Notes: a model not told the origin generated them from the sequence alone. Shown: positions 15,645 to 25,939, numbered from the stretch's first letter. The stretch is 64,000 bases of DNA from Hornefia porci (GCF_001940235.1 NZ_MJIE01000001.1:744001-808000), one strand, 5' to 3'. Numbers and translations are program-made.

Positions 15645-16810
15645 ATGAATTACGTTGGCATTGACATTGCCAAACTCAACCACTTCACCACTTCGCATCA
15701 GTCGTTCCGGACGATGGCAAGGTACTCGTTAAGCCGTTTGAATTCACAAACGACAATGATGGCTTCTATCCGCTGCTTTCAAAGCTCAATGTCTTTGATA
15801 CTGACAGCCTCATCATTGATCTTGAATCTACGGCACACTACGTCAACAACCTGTTGTTCTTCCTCGTTTCAAGAGGCTTCAAGGTTTGCCTGATCAATCC
15901 GATCCAGTCGGCCGCCATGCGGAGAAACAACATCCGCAAGCCCAAGACTGACCGTATTGATACATTCATTATCGCTAGGGTCCTGATGAACGAGCCACAT
16001 CGATTTGTTGAGTTGCAGGATGTTACCTACCTGCAATTGAAAAACCTGGGTCGAAACCGGATGAATCTGATCAAGCAGAGCTCCCGCCGCAAGATCCAGC
16101 TGACCACCTATGTGGATCAGGTGTTCCCGGAATTCCAGTACTTCTTCAAACCCAGCATTCATCAGAAAACCTGCTATGCCATCCTGAAAGAGGCACCATC
16201 GCATCAGCAGATCGCTTCCATGCATCTGACTCATCTAAAGAACCTTCTTGTTTCTGCCTCCCACGGTCACTTCAAGAAGGAAATGGCCTTAGAGTTAAGA
16301 GTTCTCGCACAGAAGTCGTCGGCATCAGCGACCATGCCCTGTCCATCCAGATCGTTCAGGCGATCGAGCAGATCGAACTGCTGGACAGGCAGATCAATGA
16401 TGTGGACGCCGAGATGAAGGATATCGTTGATACCCTCCGTGATCATGACGATTCCTGGTATCGGATACATCAACGGCGGAATCATTCTCGGAGAGATCGG
16501 CGACATCCATCGCTTCTCATGTCCGGGCAAACTGCTTGCCTACGCAGGTCTGGATCCTGTGGTCTATCAGTCTGGTAAATTCAGAGCTGCCAAGACCAGA
16601 ATGTCCACGAGAGGATCCCGTACGCTACGATTTGCTCTCATGAACGCTGCTCATAACGTCGTGAAGTACAACAAGACCTTTCATGACCTCTATGGGAAGA
16701 AACGTGCTGAGGGCCGCAATCACTACAATGCCTTGGGGCATTATGCCGACAAGCTTGTCCGTATCATCTTCAAGATTATGACTGACGAAGTTGCCTTTGA
16801 TCTGGAGTAA
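15645..16810 (+). pseudogene. IS110-family transposase, frameshifted
   Basis: The ATG at 15645 has GGAAGGGAGATG upstream. It encodes [14 protein letters not shown], the start of an IS110 DEDD transposase. The frame is then lost: the middle part ([34 protein letters not shown]) runs in another frame (from about 15854), and the C-terminal transposase_20 part (TIPGIGYINGGIILGEIGDIHRF, GLDPVVYQSGKF) in yet another (16427-16810). At least two frameshifts, so it is inactive. The DNA from 15375 to 15644 looks like IS110 non-coding end and holds nothing else I can support. Confidence 0.85.
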
Positions 16811-16920
16811 TACCGCTTCTAAATCATTGAGCACGTTGCTGTCAGATGGATCAGACCATCATTCCCGTGAGTGAAGAAATCTCTGTAAATCAGGATTTTC
16901 TATGATAATCTGAGAATAGA

Positions 16921-16946
16921 GCGGCCGACCCCTAGTGATCGGCCGC
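16921..16946. terminator. Strong hairpin after the IS110 remnant
   Basis: GCGGCCGA and TCGGCCGC form a perfect 8-bp stem around a 10-base loop, followed by TGTTTACT with a weak T tract. It may terminate the IS110 transcript. The rest of 16811-17134 shows no gene. Confidence 0.5.
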
Positions 16947-17134
16947 TGTTTACTAAATAACATAAATTGCCACGCATGTCAATAAAACGGCAAAATGTCA
17001 GCCTAGGGCAATTCAGTTTTCTGCCTCAATCCAGCAGTCTGTCGGGAAACATGATGGCTAACTCGCCACGTATTAATTTGAAGACCTTTTTCGGCTCTTT
17101 TATTTATTAGTTCTTGGATGTTATGACTCGGAGT

Positions 17135-18844
17135 CTACAAAATTTCTATTGACTCTTGTGCGGTCTCAGCCTGTAAATCTTCAAGTTTAGTGCTCTTTCC
17201 GAGGACTCTAACCACGATATACAATACAACGATACCGATAGGAATCAGAATGATAGGCGAAACGCCCAAGGAAGCCGGGATAAAGCCAATTACGCCCGCA
17301 ACAACAGCGGCCGTTACTGCATACGGAATCTGTGTCCTTATGTGATCCATCAAGTCTGCTGCAGATCCCATAGAAGACATAATCGTTGTATCCGAAATCG
17401 GAGAACAATGATCTCCAAAGATGGCTCCGCTGGTTACAGATGCAATTGCAAGAACTGCATATTCATTGAAGGTTCCTCCTGTAACTCCCATAGCCAGAGG
17501 GAATGCAATCGGAATCATAATTGCAGTAGTTCCATACGAAGTACCCGTAGAGAAAGATACCAAGCAAGATACTGCGAAAATAATTACTGGAAGAACTACA
17601 CCCGGAACATTGCCACCAACCAGTTCGGCAATGTAATCACCAGTTCCAAGTTCTCCCATCAGGTTTCCGGAAGTCCACGCGAACAGCAGGATGGTTACAG
17701 TCAAAAGAAGTTCTTTGCAACCGTCTAGCCATACATCGATAACTTCTCTCAGTGTCATGATTTTCTGTGCAACCGCCATGACAATACAAACAATCGATGA
17801 CAGGATTACCGCATAGAAGATACTGGAAGCGGAATCACAATTTCCAAAGGAATTCTGAATGCCTTTGATATTCATTGGCTCCTTGTAACCTTTTCCGGTA
17901 TACCACATTGCCAGAAGAGTCACCACGATAAATGTAACAATCGGAACAATTGCGTTGCACATTCTGAGTGGCACGCCTTCCTTTACATTCATTGCATCCA
18001 GTTCTTTGCTCATCATGGGTTTAGAATTATCCTCATAAAGTTTTCCGCTAAGGCGTGCACGCTTCTCTGCATTATACATCGGTCCGTAGTCTTTTTCTGT
18101 CAGGATCAGAATAATGACCAATGCGATAGCAAAGATATTGTAGAATCTGTAAGGAATGGTTTGCAGGAAAATTCCATACGCATTTGCTACAGTCATTCCA
18201 GCTGCTGTAAATGCAATTCCAATCATACCGATTTCATAAGCAACCCACGAAGAAATGAACGCCATATCCGTAACTGGCCCCGCGGTGGAATCAATGATAT
18301 AGGACAGCTTCTCTCGAGATACATTCAACTCATCTGTAACAGGTCTCATCGTAGGTCCTACAATCAAGGAATTTGCCATGTCTTCAAAGAAGATGATAAT
18401 TCCCATAATCCATGTTGCAATCATAGCATACTTTGCGGTCTTTGCTTTCTTAGCCATAGCCAATGCCATTGCCTGTGTTCCACCCATCCGGGCCATTACA
18501 GCAATCAGGCCTCCTACTGCTAAGATAAACAGAATAAGTGTAATATCCCAAGTATCTGTAACTGTTGCAATGATGTAGGTATCACAGGTCCGAAGGAATC
18601 CATAAAAGATGTTACCTCCGTTTAAGATAACAGCACCAACAAAGACTGCTGTTCCCAATGATAAAATTACCTGTCTTGTAATGAAAGACATCGCAATTGC
18701 GATAATCGGAACCACAAGGGACAAAACCCCGTAATTCTTTGTTTCGTCACCGTCATCCGCCAAAACAATATTGGTAAAAAGCAACATAGCAAAAACGAAT
18801 ATAATGGCTATTGCCCATCGTCTACCCGACACTTTCGTTAACAT
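17135..18844 (-). CDS. NhaC-family Na+/H+ antiporter (or amino-acid/cation exchanger)
   Basis: This 569-residue, about 12-helix membrane protein of the NhaC/Na+-H+ antiporter superfamily starts with a hydrophobic helix and an acidic loop (DDGDETKNYG). Family blocks are FFEDMANSLIVGPTMRPVTDEL, DSTAGPVTDMAFISSWVAYE, VSFSTGTSYGTTAIMIPIAFPLA and SGAIFGDHCSPISDTTIMSSMGS. Some relatives exchange organic acids or amino acids instead of H+. It is the third gene of a sigma-54 operon after an ADI-like hydrolase and an M28 peptidase, 23 bp downstream of the latter, so it may move a substrate or product of that pathway (inference). ATG follows AAGGAGAAGACA. Confidence 0.85.
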   Translation of the reverse strand: MLTKVSGRRWAIAIIFVFAMLLFTNIVLADDGDETKNYGVLSLVVPIIAIAMSFITRQVILSLGTAVFVGAVILNGGNIFYGFLRTCDTYIIATVTDTWDITLILFILAVGGLIAVMARMGGTQAMALAMAKKAKTAKYAMIATWIMGIIIFFEDMANSLIVGPTMRPVTDELNVSREKLSYIIDSTAGPVTDMAFISSWVAYEIGMIGIAFTAAGMTVANAYGIFLQTIPYRFYNIFAIALVIILILTEKDYGPMYNAEKRARLSGKLYEDNSKPMMSKELDAMNVKEGVPLRMCNAIVPIVTFIVVTLLAMWYTGKGYKEPMNIKGIQNSFGNCDSASSIFYAVILSSIVCIVMAVAQKIMTLREVIDVWLDGCKELLLTVTILLFAWTSGNLMGELGTGDYIAELVGGNVPGVVLPVIIFAVSCLVSFSTGTSYGTTAIMIPIAFPLAMGVTGGTFNEYAVLAIASVTSGAIFGDHCSPISDTTIMSSMGSAADLMDHIRTQIPYAVTAAVVAGVIGFIPASLGVSPIILIPIGIVVLYIVVRVLGKSTKLEDLQAETAQESIEIL

Positions 18845-18867
18845 TTGTCTTCTCCTTTCGGTAATTG

Positions 18868-20589
18868 CTACTGTGTAGCCAAATCGAAATAGTTAATCGA
18901 AATTTGCAGTTCATCATAAACCATGTTACGAACTCTAAGTACTTGCGTCTCCCATTCGTAATATTCATCAGATCCTGCCTCTGCTTTGTTATACTTGCAT
19001 AATGCTTTATCCAAAGCTGGGATTGCCTTCTCAGTCTGAAGAGATCCACAACCGTCCTGTCCGTATTTTCCAGACCAGCAACGGAACATCGTAGTCTGGC
19101 GCTCACACATCAAGGCGAGTTTATTAAACAGTTTTGGATTTGTTGTTCTAAGCGTTTCAACTTTTGCCATCTTGTCTGCATATTCTTCTACAACAGAATC
19201 GATTGTGGTTAATACATCCTCTGCACGTCCTGCCTTGCCTGTAACGGAAGCCCATTGACTCTTCACATCGTCACCAAGAGCTTTTAAGTCGTAAGAAACA
19301 CTCTCACTATTGGCGAACTGATCTAACACATACAAGAAATACTCTGCATGTTTCTGTAACAAATCCCGGTCAATTTTATCAATAGTATCATTCGGAGTAT
19401 GCAGCCAAGGACTATAAAATGCATAATTGAGTTCCTTCAATTTCTCCTCTGTGTATTCTGTTGCAAAAGAGTTATAAGGAACTCCTACACCGAAAAATGA
19501 GGAGTCTCCACCGCCCTTATATGCCTGATGCCAAACGCCTTCCTCTCCAAAGATTTTCTGGATTGCGTCCATTAATACTTCTTTTAATTCCGGCTGTCCC
19601 TCTACGCCAGGTACTGTAGTCCCCTGAATAGCAAGATTATCGATATTAATATAGCCAATGCAATTTTTTGTCATGTCCTTCCAGTAATTGTCGGTGTACC
19701 AAGTGGAACCACCACCTTCAGCAATCTCGTGTCCATCCCAGAAAACAAATTCTATATCCCTTAATAGTTCGTCCTTGTATTTATTGCAAATTCGCGCAAT
19801 CTCCAAATTAAGCGCATCGCCAGAAGCATTACAAATTGCCGACTTTCCCCATGCGTCTACATGGCTACCTAACAAAACATATTCGCCATTACTCTTGCCG
19901 CCATGAACTCTTCCGACAGGCTGGCTTGCAGTAATCCATTCTCGCGTGGCCTGTGCCGTAATACGAACAGAAACGGTTCCTTCTTTACAAAGGCTTTCCA
20001 GTTCCTCTCCCTCTTTTCTGGAGATACTGATAACTGTCAGCCGAACAATTTCATCCTCATTTTCTGGAGTAGGATTTCCCCACTGGGTCTTTACGGCACC
20101 CATCTGAATCAAATCACTATCCGAAGTTCCCCAGTTCATGATAATTAATGCTTTCGCACCCATTTCCCAAGCGATTCTCGCTTTCTCCGGACGAGCAGGA
20201 CTCCAATTCATATCGGTTAAAATAATCTTCCCCTGTGGGTCAACGCCTTTATAGTCTTCATAGCCACCAGAGCCAAGATAAATTACTTCGCCCTCTATTC
20301 CTCTATTAGGCGTAGAATCAATATGACACACTGGACGAGCCGGAATGTCCTTTTCGCAAGGAGATGTAACTTTCAAAGTCGCCTCTCCCGGGTAACTCAT
20401 ATACATCGGAAAATGATCGATTCGCCCATTACCGATATTCTCATTTAAACGTTTGCACAAATACTCGGTGGCTTTTGTCATTTCTTCCGAGCCAGAAAGT
20501 CTTTCACCGACCTCGTCAATCAGAAATGCCATGTCCTTGTAAATATTGTCCAGAGAAATTTCTGATTTAAGTTTTTCATAAATGTTCAT
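18868..20589 (-). CDS. M28-family metallopeptidase with a PA domain
   Basis: The 573-residue protein has a PA-like insert (about 90-190, PNRGIEGEVIYLGSGGYEDY, GKIILTDMNW) and an M28 zinc aminopeptidase core. Metal-binding candidates are H and D in GSHVDAWGKSAICNASGD, E-E-like residues in WDGHEIAEGGGSTWY, D in NIDNLA and the terminal H in SPWLHTPNDTIDK. No signal peptide, so it is cytoplasmic. It sits three bases behind the ADI-like gene and is surely co-translated with it. It probably removes an amino-terminal residue from a peptide or amide-linked substrate (inference). Confidence 0.85.
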   Translation of the reverse strand: MNIYEKLKSEISLDNIYKDMAFLIDEVGERLSGSEEMTKATEYLCKRLNENIGNGRIDHFPMYMSYPGEATLKVTSPCEKDIPARPVCHIDSTPNRGIEGEVIYLGSGGYEDYKGVDPQGKIILTDMNWSPARPEKARIAWEMGAKALIIMNWGTSDSDLIQMGAVKTQWGNPTPENEDEIVRLTVISISRKEGEELESLCKEGTVSVRITAQATREWITASQPVGRVHGGKSNGEYVLLGSHVDAWGKSAICNASGDALNLEIARICNKYKDELLRDIEFVFWDGHEIAEGGGSTWYTDNYWKDMTKNCIGYINIDNLAIQGTTVPGVEGQPELKEVLMDAIQKIFGEEGVWHQAYKGGGDSSFFGVGVPYNSFATEYTEEKLKELNYAFYSPWLHTPNDTIDKIDRDLLQKHAEYFLYVLDQFANSESVSYDLKALGDDVKSQWASVTGKAGRAEDVLTTIDSVVEEYADKMAKVETLRTTNPKLFNKLALMCERQTTMFRCWSGKYGQDGCGSLQTEKAIPALDKALCKYNKAEAGSDEYYEWETQVLRVRNMVYDELQISINYFDLATQ

Positions 20590-20592
20590 GTT

Positions 20593-21540
20593 CTACCCCC
20601 TCTTCAGGAATGCGGTGCAACAATGCATTGCTCCATAACCTTTCATGACCTCTGAATAATCTACCGGAATAACGTTGATTCCATTCTTCTCTAGCAGTTC
20701 TTGAGACCTCGGATTTCCTTCCGGCATTACAATCGTTCCAGGTTCAATCGCAACGAAGTTAATCGCAAACGTTTCTTTTGCCTCAATTCTGGACGGGCAT
20801 TCCAGAAGTTTGATTCCCTTCTTCTTTAACGCATCGCATACGTCGTACGGCACCTGAGATGCATGAATCATTGCCACATCATGACTCGCCATATTGAGAA
20901 GACCATCGATATGCGCATGGCCATAAGGAATCTGCATATGAAGAATGTCCGTTACACCCATTCTTTTCAGCTCATATTCAACCATCTCATATCCGTTTCT
21001 ATTAGTTCTCACGCCAGAGGCAAGGACAATTGTATGACGGTCAATCCATAGACCCATCGCACCCTCAAAGGTTGCGTCTCCACAGATAGTCCGAATGATA
21101 GGAACGCCTAAGTCTGCAAGAGCCTTTGCCATATACCGTTCTTCTCCTCTACGTGCCTCCATTGCTGGCCGGGTAACAATAGCACCCTCTGGAGTCATCA
21201 GAAGCAAATCTCTGCAGAATAGCGCATTGGGTTTATCCACTCTCTGTTCTTCCACATAATGAACACGAACACCGTGGTCCCTATAGATCTGAGCTAAATT
21301 ATCATGCTGAGCTCGAAATTTTTCCGGATCAATAGCGGATTTAAATCTCGCAGCTTGCCAATCAAAATTATCGATTTCCTTTCCTGGACGACGCATGATT
21401 ACATCGCGAAGGGTATCTACTTCAGAGCATACGCCCCAATCCCCCCAGAGTTCTTTCATGTCATCAATGATTGTAGTTTCTTTCGCAAACCACCTTTCAC
21501 CGGGGAGAGCATCAATGTCTCTAACCTTAGATAATTCCAT
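20593..21540 (-). CDS. Arginine deiminase/amidinotransferase-superfamily hydrolase 1
   Basis: The best start is ATG 21540 with AAGGAGG seven bases before (an upstream in-frame TTG lies at 21546). The protein of about 315 residues belongs to the guanidino-group modifying superfamily (ADI, DDAH, agmatine deiminase, amidinotransferases). Visible active-site parts are NALFCRDLLLMTPEG, E in DATFEGAMGLWIDRH, H in GHAHIDGLLN and the nucleophile Cys in GAMHCCTAFLKRG. The exact substrate is unknown. It is first in an operon with M28 and NhaC, behind a sigma-54 promoter at 21610-21626. A close paralog lies at 23240-24184. Confidence 0.82.
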   Translation of the reverse strand: MELSKVRDIDALPGERWFAKETTIIDDMKELWGDWGVCSEVDTLRDVIMRRPGKEIDNFDWQAARFKSAIDPEKFRAQHDNLAQIYRDHGVRVHYVEEQRVDKPNALFCRDLLLMTPEGAIVTRPAMEARRGEERYMAKALADLGVPIIRTICGDATFEGAMGLWIDRHTIVLASGVRTNRNGYEMVEYELKRMGVTDILHMQIPYGHAHIDGLLNMASHDVAMIHASQVPYDVCDALKKKGIKLLECPSRIEAKETFAINFVAIEPGTIVMPEGNPRSQELLEKNGINVIPVDYSEVMKGYGAMHCCTAFLKRG

Positions 21541-21609
21541 AAACAAGCCTCCTTGTCTTAATGGTTTTACTGCTCACGTACAATTTCTAATTGTTACAAA
21601 ATATATACC

Positions 21610-21626
21610 GCAAGAACAGTGCCAAG
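21610..21626 (-). promoter_or_regulatory. Sigma-54 (-24/-12) promoter of the hydrolase/M28/NhaC operon
   Basis: Read leftward: CTTGGCACTGTTCTTGC. This fits TGGCAC-N5-TTGC with the conserved GG and GC at the right spacing. It lies 70 bp upstream of the ADI-like start and beside the gene for a sigma-54 activator. Confidence 0.85.
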
Positions 21627-21669
21627 TGTTTTGGGTTGAATACAAGCTATTTAGTAAAAAAAATAGTAC

Positions 21670-21691
21670 TTGGTAAAATTCTTTTTACTAA
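21670..21691. promoter_or_regulatory. Candidate activator-binding palindrome
   Basis: TTGGTAAAA - ttct - TTTTACTAA is a near-perfect inverted repeat about 45-65 bp upstream of the -24 element; a further TTTAGTAAA lies near 21650. It could be the upstream site for the sigma-54 activator encoded at 21739-23124. The distance is short for such sites. Confidence 0.4.
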
Positions 21692-21738
21692 AAGTAAAGA
21701 ATATTTTATCAAATACTATCATTAGAATCCAGAGCAGA

Positions 21739-23124
21739 TTATTTCCCCAAGTTATATTTTCCCATCTTGTAATGCAACGACTGTTTAGTAATCCCTAATT
21801 GATTAGCCGCATCGACTAACGTTCTACTATTCTCTATTGCATCTTCAATCAGCGCTTTCTCATACGCATTTAAGGCTTCACTTAGGGTTTGTCCCTTTTG
21901 AAGAAGGGGTGTTGTTTCCCGATACGAATTTTCACGAGTAGACTTTGGCACAATGGGATTAATCAAATATTCGGGCAAATCTTTCTTCTGTATGAACTTG
22001 CTTGCCGATACATTAAACGCACCCTCTATAATATTCCTAAGTTCCCGGACATTTCCGGGCCACTCATATCCTTGAAAAATACGCTCTACCTCTTCATCGA
22101 CACCCTTAATGTCTTTGCCTTGAACTTCATTGAAGTTTTCAATGAAGTAGTCAATAAGCAATACCAAATCATTCAGCCGCTCTCGTAATGGTGGAATATT
22201 AATCTGAACGACGCTTAATCGATAAAAAAGATCCTCCCTCATCTGACCAGTCTCTATGCAAGTAAGCGGCTGTACGTTTGCCGCAGAAACTATCTTGACA
22301 TCTATTTTGATTGGGTCAAACCCTCCGAGGCGGCAAACTTGTTTTTCCTCAATTGCCTTCAGGATTTTCGCTTGCACGCCTATTTCCATCGAGTTTATTT
22401 CATCTAGAAATAGTGTTCCTCCATTTGCGATTTCAAACAGTCCAGCTTTATTTTCCGCACCAGTATAACTTCCTTTGGTAGTTCCAAAAAGAATGCTTTC
22501 TAGCAAATTCCCAGGTATTGCTGCACAGTTCTGAGACACAAATCTCTTGTTTTTTCGCTTACTGGAAGTATGGATAGATTGCGCTACTAATTCCTTTCCC
22601 GTCCCTGTTTCGCCATAGATTAAAACCGAAGAATCAGTATTTGCAACCATCGGAATTCGTTCTTTAATGATCTCCATACTTTTGGAAGCCGTAATTATAT
22701 CGTCCAAGGTATAAAGATGACTTGTCTTTATTTCTTTCCTCTCTTTCAGCGTAATATTCTGTCGCCGATACGGTGAATCTAAATAGCGAGAAACATCAAC
22801 AGCCCCAATAATTTCGTTGTTTTGCTTAATGGGCATAGTCGTATTGATAGCACGAATGCTTTGACCATTATAAGTCATTAACGTCTGATATTCATTTAGA
22901 ATCGGCTCACCAGTTCTGAGGACTCGCATCACGCTACTAGTTTCGTTGGTAAGTCCTGGGTATACTTCAGTCACATGCTTATGGAGAATATTCTTCTCTT
23001 TAAGTTTGTTTACATCAGGTCTGAAAGACTCGAAATACTCAATGTATCCGTCTTTGTCTACAACCATGATGCCATCTATGTAATTATAAACATTGAGCAA
23101 TTGCTCTACATATCTTCTTAGCAT
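21739..23124 (-). CDS. Sigma-54-dependent activator (PAS-AAA-Fis)
   Basis: The 461-residue protein has a PAS-like sensor at about 5-115 (YIDGIMVVDKDGYIEYFESF, INTTMPIKQNNEIIGAVDVSR), an AAA+ core at about 145-380 and a Fis-type helix-turn-helix at about 420-460 (ANQLGITKQSLHYKMGKYNLG). Core motifs are Walker A GETGTGKE, the sigma-54-contact loop KGSYTGAENKAG, Walker [11 protein letters not shown] and [12 protein letters not shown]. It most likely activates the flanking sigma-54 promoters (21610 and 24270) when a small molecule binds the PAS domain (inference). Confidence 0.92.
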   Translation of the reverse strand: MLRRYVEQLLNVYNYIDGIMVVDKDGYIEYFESFRPDVNKLKEKNILHKHVTEVYPGLTNETSSVMRVLRTGEPILNEYQTLMTYNGQSIRAINTTMPIKQNNEIIGAVDVSRYLDSPYRRQNITLKERKEIKTSHLYTLDDIITASKSMEIIKERIPMVANTDSSVLIYGETGTGKELVAQSIHTSSKRKNKRFVSQNCAAIPGNLLESILFGTTKGSYTGAENKAGLFEIANGGTLFLDEINSMEIGVQAKILKAIEEKQVCRLGGFDPIKIDVKIVSAANVQPLTCIETGQMREDLFYRLSVVQINIPPLRERLNDLVLLIDYFIENFNEVQGKDIKGVDEEVERIFQGYEWPGNVRELRNIIEGAFNVSASKFIQKKDLPEYLINPIVPKSTRENSYRETTPLLQKGQTLSEALNAYEKALIEDAIENSRTLVDAANQLGITKQSLHYKMGKYNLGK

Positions 23125-23195
23125 AAGGGCCTCGCTTGTCCTATTGTCTTAATACCAAATATTTTATTACAAACCCCCAGCGTTTGCAATAAACT

Positions 23196-23228
23196 GAAAG
23201 CCCTCACCAAATAAGGATGAAGGCTTTC
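23196..23228 (-). terminator. Terminator of the second ADI-like gene
   Basis: GAAAGCC and GGCTTTC pair around an 18-base loop, 12 bp past the stop of the gene at 23240. The T tract after it is weak (AGTTTATTG on the leftward strand). Confidence 0.5.
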
Positions 23229-23239
23229 GAGGTTAGTTA

Positions 23240-24184
23240 CTATCCTCTCTTAAGATATGCAGTGATGCAATGTAGTGCACCCTTTCCCTTACGAATTTCG
23301 GAAATGTCAACGGTTTCAACCTTTACACCATTTTGCTCAAGTAACTCCTGTGTTCTAGGATTTCCATCTGGCAAAACGATATGTCCTGGTTCTAATGCAA
23401 CAAAATTGCATCCAAAAGTTTCTCGAACTTCAGTCCGTGATGGGGCCTCCAGAATCTTGTACCCCTTTTTCTTTAGCATATCGATAATGTCATACGGAAC
23501 TTGACCTGCATGGATTAAAACCATATCATTACTGATAGGATTCATCAATCCATCAATATGGATATTGCTGTAGGGTTGTTGCATATGATAAACTTCAACG
23601 CCCATACGTTCTAATTGATATTTGACTTGGTCATATCCGCTTTTGTTGCATCTTGATCCCGTTGAAACAACACACGTATGGCGGTCGACCCACATACCAC
23701 ATGCGCCTTCAAAGATTCCATCTCCAGCGATTGATGTCAGAATAGGAACACCAATTTTCGCTAAGGCTTGCGCTACGTATCGTTCCTCACCTCGTCTTGC
23801 AGCCATTCCGGGTCGCGCAAGAATTGCTCCTTCCGGCGTCATAAAAACTAAATCCCTACAAAAGACAGCATTCGGCCGATCTTCTCTCTGTTCATCAACA
23901 TAAAAGACCTTTGCACCAAAGTCACTGTAAATCTTGGCAACGTCATCATGCTGTTTGCGAATCAGTTCAACATCCACAGGCTCATCTGAAAAACGAACTT
24001 CTTCTGCATTGAAATTTTCAATTTCTTTTCCCGGACGGCGCATCAGTACGGCCTTCAAAGTATCTACTTCTGAGCACACGCCGTAATCTCCCCAGTATTC
24101 CTTTATATCCTCTGTAAAAGTAGTTTCTTTTGGGAACCATCTTTCACCAGGTATTGCATCAATGTCAAATTTATTTTCCAGCAT
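23240..24184 (-). CDS. Arginine deiminase/amidinotransferase-superfamily hydrolase 2
   Basis: The 314-residue protein is a close paralog of the one at 20593-21540 over its whole length. It has the same blocks: IDAIPGERWFPKETT, GVCSEVDTL, VLMRRPGKEI, NAVFCRDLVFMTPEGA, FEGACGMWVDRHTCVVSTG, NIHIDGLMNPISNDM and the Cys in KGALHCITAYLKRG. ATG follows AGGAGGTTATACCGT. It has its own sigma-54 promoter at 24270-24285 and its own terminator. The two paralogs probably act on related guanidino or ureido compounds (inference). Confidence 0.82.
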   Translation of the reverse strand: MLENKFDIDAIPGERWFPKETTFTEDIKEYWGDYGVCSEVDTLKAVLMRRPGKEIENFNAEEVRFSDEPVDVELIRKQHDDVAKIYSDFGAKVFYVDEQREDRPNAVFCRDLVFMTPEGAILARPGMAARRGEERYVAQALAKIGVPILTSIAGDGIFEGACGMWVDRHTCVVSTGSRCNKSGYDQVKYQLERMGVEVYHMQQPYSNIHIDGLMNPISNDMVLIHAGQVPYDIIDMLKKKGYKILEAPSRTEVRETFGCNFVALEPGHIVLPDGNPRTQELLEQNGVKVETVDISEIRKGKGALHCITAYLKRG

Positions 24185-24269
24185 ACGGTATAACCTCCTC
24201 CTACAAAATAATATCTCTGTTTTGTTTGTTCATGCACGTGAGCCGCATATATTCCTAAATCTGTTAATT

Positions 24270-24285
24270 GCAAGTCTCATGCCAA
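24270..24285 (-). promoter_or_regulatory. Sigma-54 promoter of the second ADI-like gene
   Basis: Read leftward: TTGGCATGAGACTTGC, fitting TGGCAy-N5-TTGC with correct GG/GC spacing, 85 bp before the start codon. The IS110 element begins only 56 bp further upstream, so any enhancer site may have been cut away. Confidence 0.75.
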
Positions 24286-24341
24286 AGAATCTTTGCACAT
24301 TTTCTCTCCCTACAAATAAAAAAGATTTTTCTCCCCTGTTA

Positions 24342-25939
24342 TGAAGTGACCTTTGTCAAGAGGTAAATTTTGCATCCAACAAACTTTTTCTTGACGATCA
24401 CATTTGTGTAATCTGTCAGCATCTGGAAGGAACCTTGATTTAACAGTTCCCGGCATATGGCCACTCTGTTATTCGTGGATTGGTTACCGACAGGCTAATG
24501 GTTCCGCCGTGAGCTCTGCGATCTAAAAGCGTGGATCACCGAAGTGCCAACATAGGAGATGGCGCAGATAGTTCGAACCTTACAGTGATCACAGCTTTCA
24601 GGTGCTGACAGGTATTCAATTGTTATTGTACTGGCAGCAAGCTGCAGTCTACTGCTGATTGCTGCTCAGGTGCGACTCATATCTGGGACGGATGGCTGTC
24701 AAGGGCCGCGCAGCGGTTCTGCTGATGTTACCGGTCATCATACCCCAGATAAAGCACGCAAGTTCCCTTGCCACATCAGCAACCGCTACATTTTTCTTCT
24801 TCACATGGCGGATCATTCTGTAATACTTGCTGCGTAGACGGGTATTCGCCTTATCGGCATAGGCAATGACCTCGGCTGACTGGCCGTTTTGTCTGGAGCA
24901 AAGTTCTTTGGACTTATGTCCTATGGCCCCTTTGCAGATACCATTTGCTACTTCAATCAGCAGGCAGCGCAGGTGTGCATTTCCTGCTTTGGAAATGCCA
25001 AGCCGGTTCACGCTTTTGGAACTGGAGTGTTCTCCGGGTGCCAGCCCAGAAATGCCGCATAAGTGTTCCCTTTGGCGAAACGGGTAAAGTCCCCGGTCTC
25101 CACGATCAAAGACAGCGCCGTGTGTGTACGAATGCCCAGGAAACATACCAGTTTTTTGGCATTTTCCTGATAGCGTGCCTCGGCAGAGATTTCTTCGATC
25201 CGCTTATCGTAACGCTCGATCTTTGCCTCCTGTTCTTCGTAGGAAGTCATGTATTCGTTCAACGTTTCCCGATACATCGGATCGAGTTCAAGTTTGTTAA
25301 GCCAGGTGACATGCTTGATGGTCCATTTCGTCCCGGCATACTGGTGACCGTGCCGGAGAACAAATGCATTGACCTGCTGTTTCATTTTTTTCAGTGCCAG
25401 CTTATGGTCGTCTCTCATCCGGACGTATTCTTTGACGGCATCATCTTCGCCGGTAGGGATATAAACCGGATGATACCCGCCATAACACAAGCATTGAGCG
25501 ATCAGATGAGCGTCACGCTTATCTGTTTTGATCCGTTGCCCCTGCGGGGTGAGCATGGTGGTCGGCGCAAGAATAACACATTTAATCCCGGCTCCTGTGA
25601 GCCGGTGATAAATGGTATATCCGAGGCAGCCTGCCTCGTAACCGCATTCAATAGAATAATCGTTCTTGAGACCAAGTTTTAATTTCAAAGATTCAATAAA
25701 AAGAATGACCTCTTTGTAGTCCGGAGCGACCTGTATTTCTCCGAAGACCCGGTCTTCTGCTCCGATTGTGGGTTCCATCGCGCATAAAGTGTAGTTTGTA
25801 CTATGGACATCCATTCCGATTTTGATTATTCTATACATAGGTGACCTCCTTTTGTATGCGGTAATCCCTGTTACCATTGATCTTGACAATCATCAGTATA
25901 CAGGTAAATCCACGTTGCTACAAATGTGAGGTCACTTCA
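24342..25939 (-). mobile_element. IS110/IS1111-type insertion sequence, inactive
   Basis: Inverted 11-mers TGAAGTGACCT (24342-24352) and AGGTCACTTCA (25929-25939) frame the transposase. Short inverted sub-ends are typical of the IS1111 subgroup; their distance from the true ends is uncertain. The non-coding part 24353-24648 belongs to the IS. The element separates the second ADI-like gene from the sigma-54 activator fragment at 26153. Confidence 0.7.
24649..25838 (-). pseudogene. IS110-family transposase, frameshifted
   Basis: The start is ATG 25838 after AGGAGGTCACCT (MYRIIKIGMDVHSTNYTL). The DEDD part is whole: GMDVHS, ECGYEAGCLG, PQGQRIKTDKRDAHLIAQCL. The transposase_20 part begins (CFLGIRTHTALSLIVETGDF), but the frame breaks near 25050. 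The remainder (GEHSSSKSVNRLGISKAGNA, LACFIWGMMTGNI) continues in another frame to 24649. One frameshift explains it. Confidence 0.85.
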
